A DNA stretch of 64,000 bases from Hetaerina americana (GCA_022747635.1 JAKTNV010000019.1:10389501-10453500), one strand, 5' to 3'. Numbered from the stretch's first letter, positions 1-11,176 are shown. Notes: generated from the sequence alone by a model not told the origin. Program-made: numbers and translations.

Positions 1-3000
1 ATGCATGATATTTAATGCCGCGGAAAGAACGAATTTGATGGGCCTGCTTTCTTTATTTTAAAGCTTAGACTTCTTCTTGGGAGGCGGAATTTTCATTCCG
101 CGGAGAAATTTCTGGGGGATAATGACAGCATGACATCGCTCATCGACCTTTTGTCGCAAAAATAATATGGCCTTCTGACTCCATTCAACGGAGTAACGGG
201 ATTTTTGAATAAGACGAGCAGAGAGGGAAGCTAATCTTTGCCCGGAGAGTGAAAAAAATTAATTGGTCTTGAAGTGATTCAAGCTAATGTCTACATGACG
301 GAGTTTGGAGAAGCAGGTCAAATTTGTGTTCGTTTTATATTACACCTAGACATGTCATTGACGTTGTGGATTTGTAGTGCAGATAGATTTTCCTCAAAAG
401 GTTTACAAACGTAAATTGTGCCAGATTTGCTCATTGACTACAGGAGAATTCTCATTGACAGCCCAATTAATGTCATTTGAACTTCCTGACTACCAAAGAA
501 AGTATCATATTCAGCTTGTATATATTACTTCACTTATAAAAATGCAAATATTGATATAATCAAGGATAAAAGAAGCACAAGTATTAATTAGCATTACATT
601 TACGAGATCAATTAAACTCGATAATGTCTCTAGGACATGATAGGAATATCGCACAGCGTAATACTTCATAATTTTATATTTATAATGTTTCAAATCATGA
701 ATATATAATTTTTGAATTGTATTCATAACATCTTAAGAAGCTGTACGTTAGTTTCGATAAACTGTTCAGTGTGTAGGAGATGAGGAGAGGACTAAATATA
801 TAGTCTGTGCTGTATCGTGATGCCTACTGAATTCGCTCAACCAGGCGGATTCCCAAATATTTGATTATACTCGCATATCCTTACTTAATATATATTTTCT
901 GACAAGCTCAATATCTTGAATTATATATTTCCTATTCTTACTTTAATATTTGCCATTTTTTTAACGAAAATGATGCAATGGTACTTCATCCCAAAATACT
1001 TTCATTTACCTTAGAAAAGAGATAGTATTCTGGAGAGTTTTCTTGAAAACGACATCTATTTAGTTATCATAACTAATCCAACAAATATAAGTATATTAAG
1101 TCGGTTATGTGTAGGGAAAATAATATATTTGCCAGCCTGCTCATAGTCAACTTCAAGGGAAGGCATATTTCCCTGAGGGGCTCCCTCTGGGGAATGGGAG
1201 GGAGCAGAAGAAGTTACTGCCTGCGTTATGCCTTCGGATGAGAAACAAACACACCCTTTTCATAAGCGTGAATCCGTCTGCTTTAAAAACTACTGATTGT
1301 GAGCACCGCCTCTCTCAATTGTGGTCGTAAAAACTCGAGAGCGCTCCTCGTCGCCATCCTGAAGAAAGGCTATTATCCTCAATCAAAAAGCCTAGGACAA
1401 ACAAGCGGGACTGCTTTTTACTCAGCTCCGAATGGCATTCGGTAGCCGTTTCGGAGATGAAGGAAATTTGTCTTCCCTTTCCCGCAGTAATCTGCGTTCC
1501 CGGCCAAAGTTTACCATTAACGACCGACCCCCTTAAAAGACTCCACGAATTGATCCGTCCACGCTCTGCCGGAGCGGTATCCCCGAAGACCGGGCTTTTT
1601 TGCTGGAAGTTCCAAGGAAAGCCTCGGCTGTTATTAATTTTTATCCCAGGCGCAAATGTCGTGGGATGCTTATTTTTTATGCGCGCACAGCGTTCGTCAT
1701 TCGAACTGTCAACGCCCTCCTCATCGCATCGGCGCGTGGGGGGCGAAAGGAGGCAAGGTTGCGGCCCACTCGCGATTTAATGCCCTTTCCTATCTTCTCC
1801 TCTCTTCTTTGTCCCTCCGGCGTCCTTCCTCTCCACGCTGCGCTCTTGATATCCGCGTGTCCTGCGCATCACCATACTTAACAACTGCGTCCTCTTTTCG
1901 TCGGCAATCTGAGCAGCAAACTTAGTCAGTCGTTTGTCTTCACGTATTTATTTCACTCAATGGCTACTTTCTCGTTTTGTGCACGTATGATCCCTCTTTT
2001 CCCTGCTTCACTTTTTCCACCTTTTCGAATCAACTTCTACACTAATTTCACTCTACCGATCGGACCGGAATTTAATTTCAATCACTTCGGCGTTATTATT
2101 TTTCGGATTTCCATTTTAATTTCAATGTGGATCCAATTTGCATGTTTGACTATTTTTTTTGCAAGTGCAAGACGCTGTGTTGCACATTATTTATGGATAC
2201 AATGTTGATTTACTCACATGTTCTTGTTACCTCAGTATAATATGTCTTATTTACCTTTTAATTTCTGATAACTAATGATGCAGCTTCATGTCTTCCTTGT
2301 CATTTACTTTTTCAATCGGTATTTACTTTGACAGTTACTAAAAAAATGAATACTTGCCTTTCTCCTTGAACTGAGGGCAGAGTAGTCTTTGCACGCATTT
2401 GCAGTGGTCTCAGTTTTTTAAGATAAATGTATTTGTTGCTCCGCTCGCTTTTTTCCCCTCATCCCTGACAGGTTCCAACTCGAGCGTCACCCCTCTCCCT
2501 CATCTTTACCCTGCACTACCCCTTCTCCGCTGAAATATCACGTGCCCGGCCGACGTTTAGTGTAATAGCCGTCCTCTCGCCGTAATAATAAACTGAATCC
2601 ATCTTTGTAAGCTCGATCGTTTGCCTTGACACCTCTTTAGTGTACCCCCCGTCCTGATCACGACGTCACTCTCATGCTGTCCCGTTGAGTAATCCCGCAC
2701 TCCTCCACCATCTTGTTCTCTTATAAAAGTTACTTACCTTACGTCCGTCCGTGGTTCATTCCCACCGCTATGTCCAGCGCCCATAAATTAGTCCTCGGTC
2801 CAAACGGACATGCGCATTTTCCCTTTGTGCTCGAAAGCATTAATGTCCTCCTTACATAAATATTCCCTGTTCCATTGGATTATTTGTTGGCGCCGTGCAC
2901 CATCTACGGAGTGTGTTCAGCCATATCTTACTTTTCATAAAGATCATCATTTATTTCTTCAATGGTCTTGTACTTTGTTTATTCGATATTTTATCTTGTA

Positions 3001-4232
3001 TCATTACCATTCTTGGGCAATTAATTCCAGCATTTGAACTTTATTCTGGAAAAAAATTGTATTTTATCCTCTTCCGACCTCTTTAAATCATGCTTTCACT
3101 CACAGTAATAAATAACCGACGCGCTGCTTTATTTGAACTTTCTAATAATTAATATTAAACGTGTGAACGCATCCATTTACGATGTGATCTGCACCTGAAA
3201 TCATTTAAGATTGAATAGTTTGTATTACATACACGAGAATTTGAGTAAAGAGTGCGAGATATAGAATTTCATGCAGTCTTTACTTTCCTGGGCGCTATGC
3301 GATCGATATAAGAAGATGTACTTAATATTTTGACTTATTTCGGCCACTTACCAACTTGTAAAATTGTCTATTATTTCTCCACAATTCCATTTCCCTTGAC
3401 GAGAACTTTTCTTCAATGTCAAATGTATTGTTGATTAAAGTAATCAGCGCCCAGCTTTTGCAATGGAGATTCATCCACACTCTGGGTAACGAATAATATA
3501 GCTAACCGCATGATGATATATTGAATTATTATAGACTGTAAATGTAAGTGACATAACTTTCCCGGAAGTTTGAATCAAAATGTTCTTGTGAGGTTCATCC
3601 CGCATCCGGCCGGTGGATTTTTGATTCGCTTTCTCTTTAGTTTCGATGTGTAGAGTGACGCTTTTTCATTCCTTTCCGTGCGCAGTCATAAATCAAACTG
3701 TCAAACGTTGAGGGATCAGGTATTATTAAACGAGTAAAACGGACGCGAATTTTACTGGGGAGTAAGGACGAATTACGCCATGTTATGGTGGAAATACGAG
3801 TTTAAGATAATATCTTATCACAACGAATTTCTTTAGGACGGAAATGCTACATTAAGAAGGCAGAGACTAATTTGGAAGTGGTAGTATATGCAAAAGGCGT
3901 TGAACAGCTACGAAATGATCTCTCGATGCAATGAAAACGAGAAAAAATCAGATAGAATAAAGACAAGAGCACCCGCAAGAGAAAAAGAAATAATGCCCGA
4001 GGGCACTGGTTCTGCAATGATTAATAGAAGCTATGAAGGGTAAAGGTTCTAATCCAGTATACCTGGTTTTTTGAATGAAAGAGGTAAACTGAATGTCGCA
4101 AGTAGTGACATTCAAAGGATCTTCTCCTACAGAATACCTTGAAAGTCACCCTCATCGGGTGTTTGGCAGTGGGTTTTCCCACGCCAGGTTTGTACCTTGA
4201 AAATGCATATAATATGAAAGATGAATGGCATA
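1..4232. other. Non-coding DNA, no gene recognised
   Basis: No ORF here resembles a known protein. The DNA is AT-rich at 1-1140 and 2770-4230. It is more GC-rich and pyrimidine-rich on the + strand at about 1300-1930 and 2440-2770. The only local structure I noted is an 8-bp stem with a 10-base loop at 1180-1205 (arms GCTCCCTC and GAGGGAGC). Short open frames at 1457-1925 overlap in different frames and have no domain signature, so I treat them as chance. Confidence 0.6.
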
Positions 4233-4373
4233 ATTTGAGGCGTCACTTTGTGGAAGCGATTCATATTGGAAAAGAAATACTTAGTTATTCCACACATATT
4301 TTATTAAACACGACCTAAGTTTCGACTTTAATAAAATATATGTGGAATAACTAAGTATTTTCTTTTCCGATAT
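4233..4373. repeat. Fold-back repeat A (long hairpin, family shared with 28884-29078)
   Basis: Left arm 4263-4308 and right arm 4327-4373 are near-perfect inverted copies, with two mismatches and one single-base indel by eye. They are separated by an 18-base loop (4309-4326) containing CACGACC and TTTCGAC. The 30 bases before the left arm (TTTGAGGCGTCA...GGAAGCGATTCATAT) recur at 28887-28918 in front of a second fold-back. Two copies with the same flank indicate a dispersed repeat family rather than a chance palindrome. The element class is not recognised. It lacks the CTGATGA-type centre seen in the second copy and may be a deleted version of it. Confidence 0.75.
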
Positions 4374-4938
4374 AAAAGATGTAATTATTATACTATATTC
4401 TGGAAATATCATATTTATAATAGATTGAAATAGTTTTTACAAACGTTTCTGTACACGAGTGTTCACATTATAGTGTCTTAATATAGTATATAATGTCAAT
4501 GTAAGTATTTCATTTACGAGTGTTACTACTCTACGCTGGTGCGACAAGATGATAATTATGGGTCAAGAGTTATGTAGAATAATCGGTATAATTTAGGCTA
4601 CCTTGTGAAAAAAATGTTTCATGGCAGAATGTTTCAACAGTTGATCTGATTTATTATTGTTTTTGGGAAAAATTAACAAGTCTCTTCCACAGCTCATTTC
4701 TTTAATGTTTTTCCGCCATGATCTCCATGACATTTTCGCCGTAATTTGCACGACGGGGTTAATAATACATTTTTAACTTCATCACAAAGGAGCTCTGCCT
4801 CTGATTAGTCAGAGAGATTAAATCCATAATTTGATTTATTGACTTTATATTTTGTAAGTTAATCATTATATCCCCTGGTAAAGCTAGCTCCTCTTCTCTC
4901 CCTACTCGATCTGATACTTCATCTATCCACGCTACACA
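4374..4938. other. AT-rich spacer, nothing recognised
   Basis: AT-rich sequence with no ORF of note, no RNA gene and no strong repeat that I can see. Confidence 0.5.
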
Positions 4939-4990
4939 CCGTAAGGCGCCTCAAGGGCGTGTGGCGGGGGATGTTAGGTCACCACCCTTA
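4939..4990. repeat. Dispersed repeat fragment (CAAGGGCGTGTGGCGGGGG family)
   Basis: A block running CGCCTCAAGGGCGTGTGGCG and continuing GGGGATGTTAGG.CACCACCC recurs with few changes at 27345-27400. The second copy is preceded by a CTACATCTACATCTACTT tract. From general knowledge, similar 'CTACATCTACATC...CCGCAAGCC' sequences are common dispersed repeats in insect genomes. The parent element is not identifiable from these two short copies. Confidence 0.55.
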
Positions 4991-5299
4991 CAACAGAACC
5001 AAGCCACACGCAAAGTCAACACATCCATACAAATCCACGGCCACAGTGGCGCACACACTCATGCCGGAACCCCTCCAACCCACTCGCATGCAAACGCATA
5101 CACCATCAACCAACATACGACTGCACCTCTGAATGCATCAGACACTTGTCCAACAACGCGCAAGCCAAAATTTGACGAATAAGAAGGCAAAATTCCACTG
5201 CCACACGGACGCGTAACATACAATGCTCTACTCCCCAGTCTACTGGAGGAGTTAGACTAGATGTGTGTTTGCACGGGGATACTTAAGTCGAGCCGATTA

Positions 5300-6100
5300 A
5301 AATTCGCCGATCTCATAAGCAGCAGGGGTGCATTGTGAAGGAATTCCATCCATTTGTTTTTTTGGGCCGAGGGTTGCCCCAGTAATCTCGATGCTTCCAA
5401 GTAGGTGCACTCGCTCCGCGTCCTCCAACTTTCTCGTGGCCGTCGCAGCCGGATATCATTCCCGGCTCCTCTCTCATCTCCGCTGCCTCTTAGTTAACGC
5501 CGACACCCTCTCCCGAACCGCCTCCTCCCAATCATCCTCCGTCCATCGAGCTCACCACCTCATCCCCCCTCCCTCCTCCTGCCGCACCCCCTCCCCCTTT
5601 GCCGCACCATCCGCGCCCAACCAAAACTGCGTACACCGACATCGGCCGCAACCGCTGACCAGTCCCCCTCCCCTACCACACCCCAGCCCACTCTCCTCAT
5701 CCCCGTCACGCGCCGCCTCTTTTTGGAAGTCCCCTCGCAGCAGGACCCGGAAGAAGAAGAGCTTTTATTTCTCCCGTGGGTATTCCCCAGGCCTCGAAGC
5801 GACAACTGGGAGCCATGGGAAGAGGATGTCTCCTTCAAGATCCCCTTCTATTTACTCTCTTTACTTCACGTGCGTCCTCGGTCCGCGCACTCTCTCCTCC
5901 GCCCTCGACTTCTTTCTCTCCTTCCCACGTCTCCTTTTCGCCGACTCTTCGGCGATGGATTCACCAAGAACAGGAAATGGTTACGTATTCGAATCGATTG
6001 CCAACTTCGACTCGTCATCCCTGACAGGATCAAGAATTTGGTGTTAGCTCATTCAACCCTAAACCTTTCTTCAGAGGAAACATCACAATTGATGTGCAAG
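5300..6100. other. GC-rich, C/T-biased block without a recognisable gene
   Basis: The + strand is strongly pyrimidine-rich (many CCTCC, CCCTCC and TCTCTC runs) and CpG is not depleted. The long open frames 5328-6047 and 5723-6115 overlap in different frames. Their translations are dominated by S, P, L and R, as expected when stop codons are rare in C-rich DNA. I see no conserved domain, credible splice structure or TATA/initiator pair. It could be a regulatory or promoter-like island, but nothing proves it. Confidence 0.45.
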
Positions 6101-6958
6101 TTCATACGGGCATAGCTTAAGAAAAACCGTTATTTTTACTAATTATTCTCCGAAGGTGTATTATTTAATGGTCACAACGAGCTTCTGAGCTTAATTTGGT
6201 TCATGTACCTAGTATTTATAGATTGCGCAGCTATCGCGCGATAGCATCATGCTATATAGATATCAGGATGCTATCGCGCGCTTATAGTATGTGCCATACA
6301 ATAATTAACGTAGAATTGCATGAATTCAATTGAAAATTAAGTTGATTAATGCCCCAAAAAATTGCGCTTGAGAATTATAAGTCCAAATTCAAAACTGAAA
6401 AATTAATTAGAGGATGCATATGCGTCAATCCCTCGAAATGCCATATAATTGCCTCTTTATTTGGGTTTCCTTCCCCACATTCATTTGACCCTCTCTTACC
6501 TAGTCTCTCTTCGTCCTTTCTTTAGGTCCGAAGATGAATTAATTTGAGACTTACTTACACGTAATGTACGATCAAGTGTTTGCGTGGACAGGGAAATGGG
6601 AAACTCGGTCCTTCCTCCCTTCTCTCTGTAGATGAATTCTCTTGTGCCTTGGCAACTCCAAATTCGCAAACAGGAGAGAGGAAGAAAACAGCGCAGTGGC
6701 TTCTGCCCACCGTGTCGACGAGAGGAGGACATTTGGTGAGGCGGGAAAATTGAGCTCTGAGGCCCCGAGGGTTGAGGAAGTGGCGGAACGAGGCGACGGC
6801 CTGAGAGGGACGCAATTCACGGTTTTCGCGGGGCGGACTGGAGCTCACATTCCCCATTGATCACTTCTATTGAGTGCCCACCGCACTTAGGATATCATTC
6901 TTCGACATTCATTCCTTCATTGTATGAGAGCACATTACCATTCATACAATATACTGTT
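6101..6958. other. Non-coding spacer
   Basis: Apart from the palindrome at 6230-6280, I see no gene. Overlapping frames at 6496-6860 on both strands have no protein signature and read like a moderately GC-rich random sequence. Confidence 0.45.
6230..6280. repeat. CG-rich palindrome cluster (TATCGCGCGATA)
   Basis: A perfect 16-bp palindrome, GCTATCGCGCGATAGC, lies at 6230-6245. Its right half (CGCGCGATAGCATC, 6235-6248) also forms a perfect 14-bp inverted repeat with GATGCTATCGCGCG at 6267-6280 around an 18-base AT-rich loop. Two alternative hairpins therefore compete for the same strand. This stands out in AT-rich surroundings. It could be a dimeric protein-binding site or a relic of a mobile-element end; I do not know a factor for it. 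Confidence 0.6.
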
Positions 6959-6975
6959 ACACACACACACACAAA

Positions 6976-7034
<59 letters not shown>
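6959..7034. repeat. (CA)n then (TA)n microsatellite
   Basis: A short (CA) tract at 6960-6972 is followed by an uninterrupted (TA) run at about 6979-7034. It abuts the left arm of the inverted repeat 7041-7434. Y-I-Y-I peptides predicted here are microsatellite artefacts. Confidence 0.95.
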
Positions 7035-7036
<2 letters not shown>

Positions 7037-7082
7037 CATTTATATAGAAACAGATATAAGGAAAAGGGATAGGAACACACAC

Positions 7083-7272
7083 GGCAAACGAGGAAAGGGA
7101 AGGAACAGGATAGGGATGTTCGGCGGGCTGTAGGGAGGAAGAAAGTACTCAGAGCTGAAAAGGGACCTGATGTAGAGTAGGATGTTGTGTTTTGCTAGGG
7201 GTCACAAATTATTTTGATTAGTAATTATGTTCATCCAAAAACCTACCTTAACCGGTTGATTACCTAATAATA
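7083..7272 (+). mobile_element. Non-LTR retrotransposon, 3' end fragment
   Basis: The sequence from GGCAAACGAGGAAAGGGAAG onward matches the 3' part of the LINE copies at 31762-31955 (+) and 12288-12480 (-). It encodes the tail of ORF2 (RGKGRNRIGM followed by a G-rich segment and a KRDL-like end). The 3' untranslated end has the shared CATCCAAAAACCTACCTTAACCGG block and then GATTACC. The copy is severely 5'-truncated, which is normal for LINE insertions. The tail continues as TAATAATATATATA. Confidence 0.75.
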
Positions 7273-7284
7273 TATATAAGGAAA

Positions 7285-7385
7285 GTCGGGACAAGTGGAA
7301 AGATCCGGTGTTCGAGTCCCGGTCAAGGAAATATTTTTACTCTTGTGATCCGTTCGATTCCACCTTCCCCACCTCTATTGTGTTC
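7285..7385 (+). mobile_element. tRNA-like SINE fragment (B-box bearing)
   Basis: GGTGTTCGAGTCCCGGTCAAGG at about 7311-7328 matches a pol III B box (GGTTCGANTCC) in a tRNA T-arm-like context. It is followed by an A/T-rich tract (ATATTTTTACTCTTGTGATCC) like the other SINE-like copies in this window (21180 and 46270). The A box is weak, so this may be a 5'-truncated copy. It is not a functional tRNA gene because no cloverleaf with anticodon and acceptor stem is seen. Confidence 0.4.
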
Positions 7386-7478
7386 GTCCTTTATGTGTGT
7401 TCCTATCCCTTTTCCTTATATCTGTTTCTATATACATGAGTATTTATTCGCCGTTTGGCGGGATTTCGTGTTTGAATG

Positions 7479-7481
<3 letters not shown>

Positions 7482-7532
<51 letters not shown>
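7482..7532. repeat. (TA)n microsatellite
   Basis: An uninterrupted TA run that ends directly at the repeat unit beginning at 7533. Confidence 0.95.
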
Positions 7533-7535
<3 letters not shown>

Positions 7536-7655
7536 GGACAGCAACAAACAATAGAAGAACCCATAAAAAGAACACTCACACGTTATTTCTTGATAATTTC
7601 GACAGAATTTAGCTTCGTCTTCTTCGGAAGAAACAGCAGCACCACTGCCAGTACT
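7533..7655 (-). repeat. Repeat unit E, related to the hairpin arms at 45185-45377
   Basis: The segment GACAGCAACAAACAAT...AGAACAC..CACACGTTATTTCTTG...TTCG.C.GAATT.AGCT.CGTCTTC.TCGG also forms the arms of the large hairpin at 45185-45377, so both derive from one family. Read on the minus strand it gives GAAGAAGACGAAGC...TGTCGAAA, which is loosely hammerhead-like (see 11059-11094). It directly follows a (TA)n array, as at the other loci. Confidence 0.6.
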
Positions 7656-7688
7656 ATTTGAGAGAAATGCCTGCCTATATATTTAAAA

Positions 7689-7712
7689 ATGAAACCTCTT
7701 TGGAGGTTTCAT
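7689..7712. repeat. Perfect 10-bp hairpin
   Basis: ATGAAACCTC (7689-7698), loop TTTG, then GAGGTTTCAT (7703-7712). A compact perfect stem-loop with no assigned role. In this eukaryotic context I do not call it a terminator. Confidence 0.6.
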
Positions 7713-9380
7713 CTCCCTAACCTAAGCATAATCTGATCGCATAAATTCATTTTATATTCAATCCACATTTTTGATGTTCATCAGCATTCAATAAAATTTT
7801 ATGAAATTCCCTCCAAATCAACCACTATTTTTATACATTTCCCTGAGGAATCGAGGAAACGTTTCATTTCTAATCACTTTTTCAAAAATGCCCATCAAGC
7901 AAGTCCCTGCTTACGCATTTAAAAATGATGGGAGACAATTTTTTGTGTCTTCCAGGACTTTGAAGTAACTCTTGGATCGACATGAACGCAGTTTTTCATC
8001 ATCGGGCAGTCTCTTCTAAAAAATATCGAAGGTAAAGGACGGGGAGTTTTCCTCGAGGGCTTTTGATCAGCGAAGCGGTTGATGGGAGAAAAATGTTGAC
8101 GATCGCGGACCGTGACTCCCCATGAAGAGATGGAGAGATTCCGTCTCTCGTGAGCTAGTCGTAAAAATGTCAAGCGAGACATCCGCTCGAAAAAGATCAC
8201 CAACTGTCTGTACTGAAAATGTTTTTTGTGACCCTAGAAGATTTCCATATAAAAGTTTAACCCTTAGGGATGAAATATGTGCCTGTAATGGCTCTGGCGC
8301 GAAGAAATTGGCTTTTATATTCTTGAGCAATTAAAGATGCTTTTCATTTGTCCGAGAGGATCCTGGGAATAGATTCGCATTTCATGATACTTAATATATG
8401 ACCGTGAGTTTCCAGCTAGATAGCAAAATTTTACATTTCTTTCCTTCGTACTTCTAATAAGTCCATATCTTTATTCATTTTTCGTAATCAAGGCTAGAAT
8501 TGATCACTTTGCACAGTTTCTGATGGACCCTCGTACCGAGTGTTCCGAAAAAATGAAAGCAGATTCAATTAGGTTAAAAATACATTTCTTTAAAATAAAA
8601 TGCTTGAATTAGCAAAAATTTCGTGCCTGTGAAATGTGGCTTTGGATGTTGCTAAATATTTCGATATGAAATCAGGTGTGTCACCTGAGAATTTAATCCT
8701 GAGCTGAATTTATAATTTCGGATGATTCGAGATAGGTTTAATGTGTCACGAAATTGAGAAAGACATCGCAGAGGACTTGCTGTGGGTCACGGAATCATGA
8801 TGAGAGATTGATTTTTGACTCGATGCGCTTGTTTTCGTGCCTAATTAATATGATAGCAATATCGAACAATAATGAAATTAGAAACGACTAAAAAGTATAT
8901 CGTGAAAAGGAATCAATAAAGACATACTTCTCAATATTCGTGATTTTAAGCACAATATGCTATTTTCTTCATAGATGTAGACCTAAGACACTATTAGCAA
9001 AACCAATGCAAAGAATGACGAAGCTTTATGTTATAAGCAGAAAGAAAAATATGATTCCAATGTCAGAGTTATAATATCTACTTAACAATGGCTTAGATGA
9101 TGTATGTGATTCTAGACCTAGGTAAACCCTTTCAAACCCGACGGGAATTAACTTACTTATCAATCGTCTCGAGGGATTCTTATGAGTTCAGGATGTGATT
9201 TACCACCGTTAAGTGGTAATTGAGTTCTGAGTCGCGCTAAGAGCTCTCTTTTTCACCCGGATCTTGTAAAGCAGTAAGGAGCATTTATATCCATGCTTGC
9301 TCTTCATGTAAATATAGACTTCTTGAAAAGGAGACGGCAAGCAGATAATGGAAATCTCAATTTTCCTCTTTTACATTTTC
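7713..9380. other. AT-rich non-coding DNA
   Basis: No gene, RNA gene or clear repeat recognised. Open frames at 7919-8334 occur on both strands over the same bases and lack any domain signature. Confidence 0.5.
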
Positions 9381-10110
9381 TCAATATTTCTCGACCAGTT
9401 TTCTCGTCCCCATTTCATCCCTCTCGTCTTTTCCAACTCAGCCTCCCTCGCATTCCTTCCACTTCTCCTCTCCTCGTCTCATCCTCCTTCACTCACAGTC
9501 TTCGGGTGTGGTGTCGTGATGCGAGATGGGCGGGTGCCGACGGGCCGCACCGCCTCCCTCCCAGCACCGGCCAGAGCTCGCGTAGTTCCTCGCGGGGAAG
9601 GGAGGGTGGGCGGAGGTGGGGGGCAGGAGGGATCGGTGGCAAAGGTTAACATCTGGTCTGGGCGGGCAGGGGCAGGTCGGGGAGCAAGGGAGTGAGGGAG
9701 GGATGGAGGTGGGTGGATTTAAACTGGGATAGCCGAGGGTGGGCGAGGAGTGGTTGGGTGGGTTGCGAGGGAGAAAGAGTGGATTGCTCGGATAACCTCA
9801 CCTACAACTAACGCCCCAACACGGCCGTAGTAACGAGCGTATCACGACTCCCTGGCATATGATGGGGTTGTTGGGGCAGGGGGTGGGGAGGGGAGTCGGG
9901 GGGGGGGTCTGTTGGGACAGAGAGGGAGAGATGGAACGGACTCCCCTCTCCCACCTTCTTTTTCACGAAGGGGTCATTTTTCTCCACACCCACGCGGGCC
10001 AAGTTTGTCTTCCTCATCCAACAGATCGCACTTTTCCCTTGTCTCCAGCGATTTCTTTCGCTTATAATATTAACCTCTCTTAACCGTTCTCCCGCTCCTC
10101 CCTCGGATAT
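9381..10110. other. GC-rich block with strand switch and G-quadruplex-type runs
   Basis: Pyrimidine-rich on the + strand to about 9480, then purine/G-rich from 9530 to 9940, then pyrimidine-rich again. At 9863-9908 the + strand has at least five runs of four or more G separated by short loops, ending in a run of ten, a strong potential G-quadruplex. ORFs here (9293-9695 and 9808-10131) are composition artefacts. Confidence 0.5.
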
Positions 10111-10709
10111 GGTCTCATTTTGTCCGTGCAATGATGGCGTGTTTCTCTAAAGAAATGTCAAAAATTTACGCCATTGTCGGAGTCGATGACGGTGCTGTTG
10201 AGGGGATTAGGTGTTTCTAACTCTGTGCGCACTTGGTCATGGATGCATACACTTGCTCTGTCATTTCATTTCTCCGGTCGTTTCATTATTAAGGAATCCT
10301 GGCTTCCGACGAAGAAGGGTTGTTGACTTCCGGGGGTTTGTTTTTAAGCATTGTTTCAATGTCATTTCGTCTATCGTGTGGGCGGAACATCGCCCAACAT
10401 GCGTGTCGTACAAACTGTGCGTCAGGAGGGGATTTCCACCAAGTTCGGACTGGTGCCGAGCTAAACAGTTATGATCATGGGAGATAAGCATCAATAATGA
10501 TAACTATAGAATATGGTATTGCATGCAAATATTAAATCGATAATTTAAAAAGTTAGGAATTATTAAGTAGTCTGATTTTCATTTTATTTTATAAGCCCGA
10601 TTCATACGCCATTAACTCTATAATATACAAAAGAACTATGAAATGACAAGTTTATATACACATGCAGTGGACTGTGTATGGCAAATGTTTTTAGATTATC
10701 TCATATATG

Positions 10710-10712
<3 letters not shown>
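10111..10712. other. Non-coding spacer
   Basis: Nothing recognised. Overlapping short frames at 10211-10494 on both strands have no conserved features. Confidence 0.45.

Positions 10713-10797
<85 letters not shown>
10713..10797. repeat. (TA)n microsatellite
   Basis: About 42 TA units, followed by ACGATTGTAAGGAAAA. The same 'TATAACGATTGTAAGGAAAA' junction recurs after the next array at 10947-10966. Confidence 0.95.
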
Positions 10798-10798
<1 letters not shown>

Positions 10799-10830
10799 CG
10801 ATTGTAAGGAAAACCTGTATGTATATATTG

Positions 10831-10899
10831 CAATTTACCGTGTAAGTGTTCTTTTATATGTGTCTATTCTTTTCTATTTGTGTTATGTTGTGTCAGCCC

Positions 10900-10950
<51 letters not shown>

Positions 10951-11053
10951 CGATTGTAAGGAAAAACACGAGCGGCACAATAATGGGCTGACACAATATA
11001 ACACAAATAGAAAAGAATAGACACATTTAAAAGAACACTCACACGGTAAATTG
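10831..11053. repeat. Fold-back repeat D: 73-nt arms around a (TA)n core
   Basis: Left arm 10831-10903 and right arm 10981-11053 are inverted copies (CAATTTACCGTGTRAGTGTT and on, ending CAGCCCATTA) with three mismatches by eye. The spacer holds a (TA)n tract (10901-10949) and ACGATTGTAAGGAAAA, the latter being a direct repeat of 10798-10815. The transcript would fold into a long hairpin. The arm shares AACACTCACACG with 7570-7585 and the 45 kb hairpin, so it belongs to the same broad family. Confidence 0.8.
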
Positions 11054-11058
11054 TTCAA

Positions 11059-11094
11059 GCTTTCGGCCCTCTCAGAGGCCTTCTTCAAGTGAGA
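11059..11094 (-). ncRNA. Hammerhead-ribozyme-like core (degenerate)
   Basis: On the minus strand the sequence reads CTTGAAGA, then AGGCCTC-TGA-GAGGGCC, then GAAAGC. The hammerhead consensus from established knowledge is CUGANGA, a stem-II hairpin, GAAA, a stem-III hairpin, then a UH cleavage site. The stem-II hairpin is strong and GAAA is intact. The CUGAUGA box has at least one change plus an insertion, and I cannot draw a convincing helix III or cleavage triplet. Hammerhead motifs are known from the terminal repeats of Penelope-like retroelements, a possible source. Activity is unlikely as written. Confidence 0.35.
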
Positions 11095-11103
11095 CACTAT
11101 ACT

Positions 11104-11119
11104 CACTATATATATAAAT

Positions 11120-11176
<57 letters not shown>

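Larger units (their letters stand above)
7041..7434. repeat. Perfect 41-bp inverted repeat enclosing a LINE end and a SINE-like piece
   Basis: Positions 7041-7081 (TATATAGAAACAGATATAAG and on) are an exact reverse complement of 7394-7434. The arms are 41 nt with no mismatch by eye. They enclose a LINE 3' fragment and a tRNA-like segment. (TA)n arrays lie just outside both arms (6979-7034 and 7482-7532), so the symmetry extends into the microsatellites. The arm end (GGAACACACACGG) resembles the arm motif AGAACACTCACACGG at 11030-11045, hinting at a shared element family. An assembly or fold-back artefact is possible and would need read support to exclude. Confidence 0.8.

Noticed and set aside
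5328..6115. Long overlapping frames (239 and 130 residues)
   Set aside because: Two different frames over the same C/T-rich DNA, neither with a domain. Compositional artefact.
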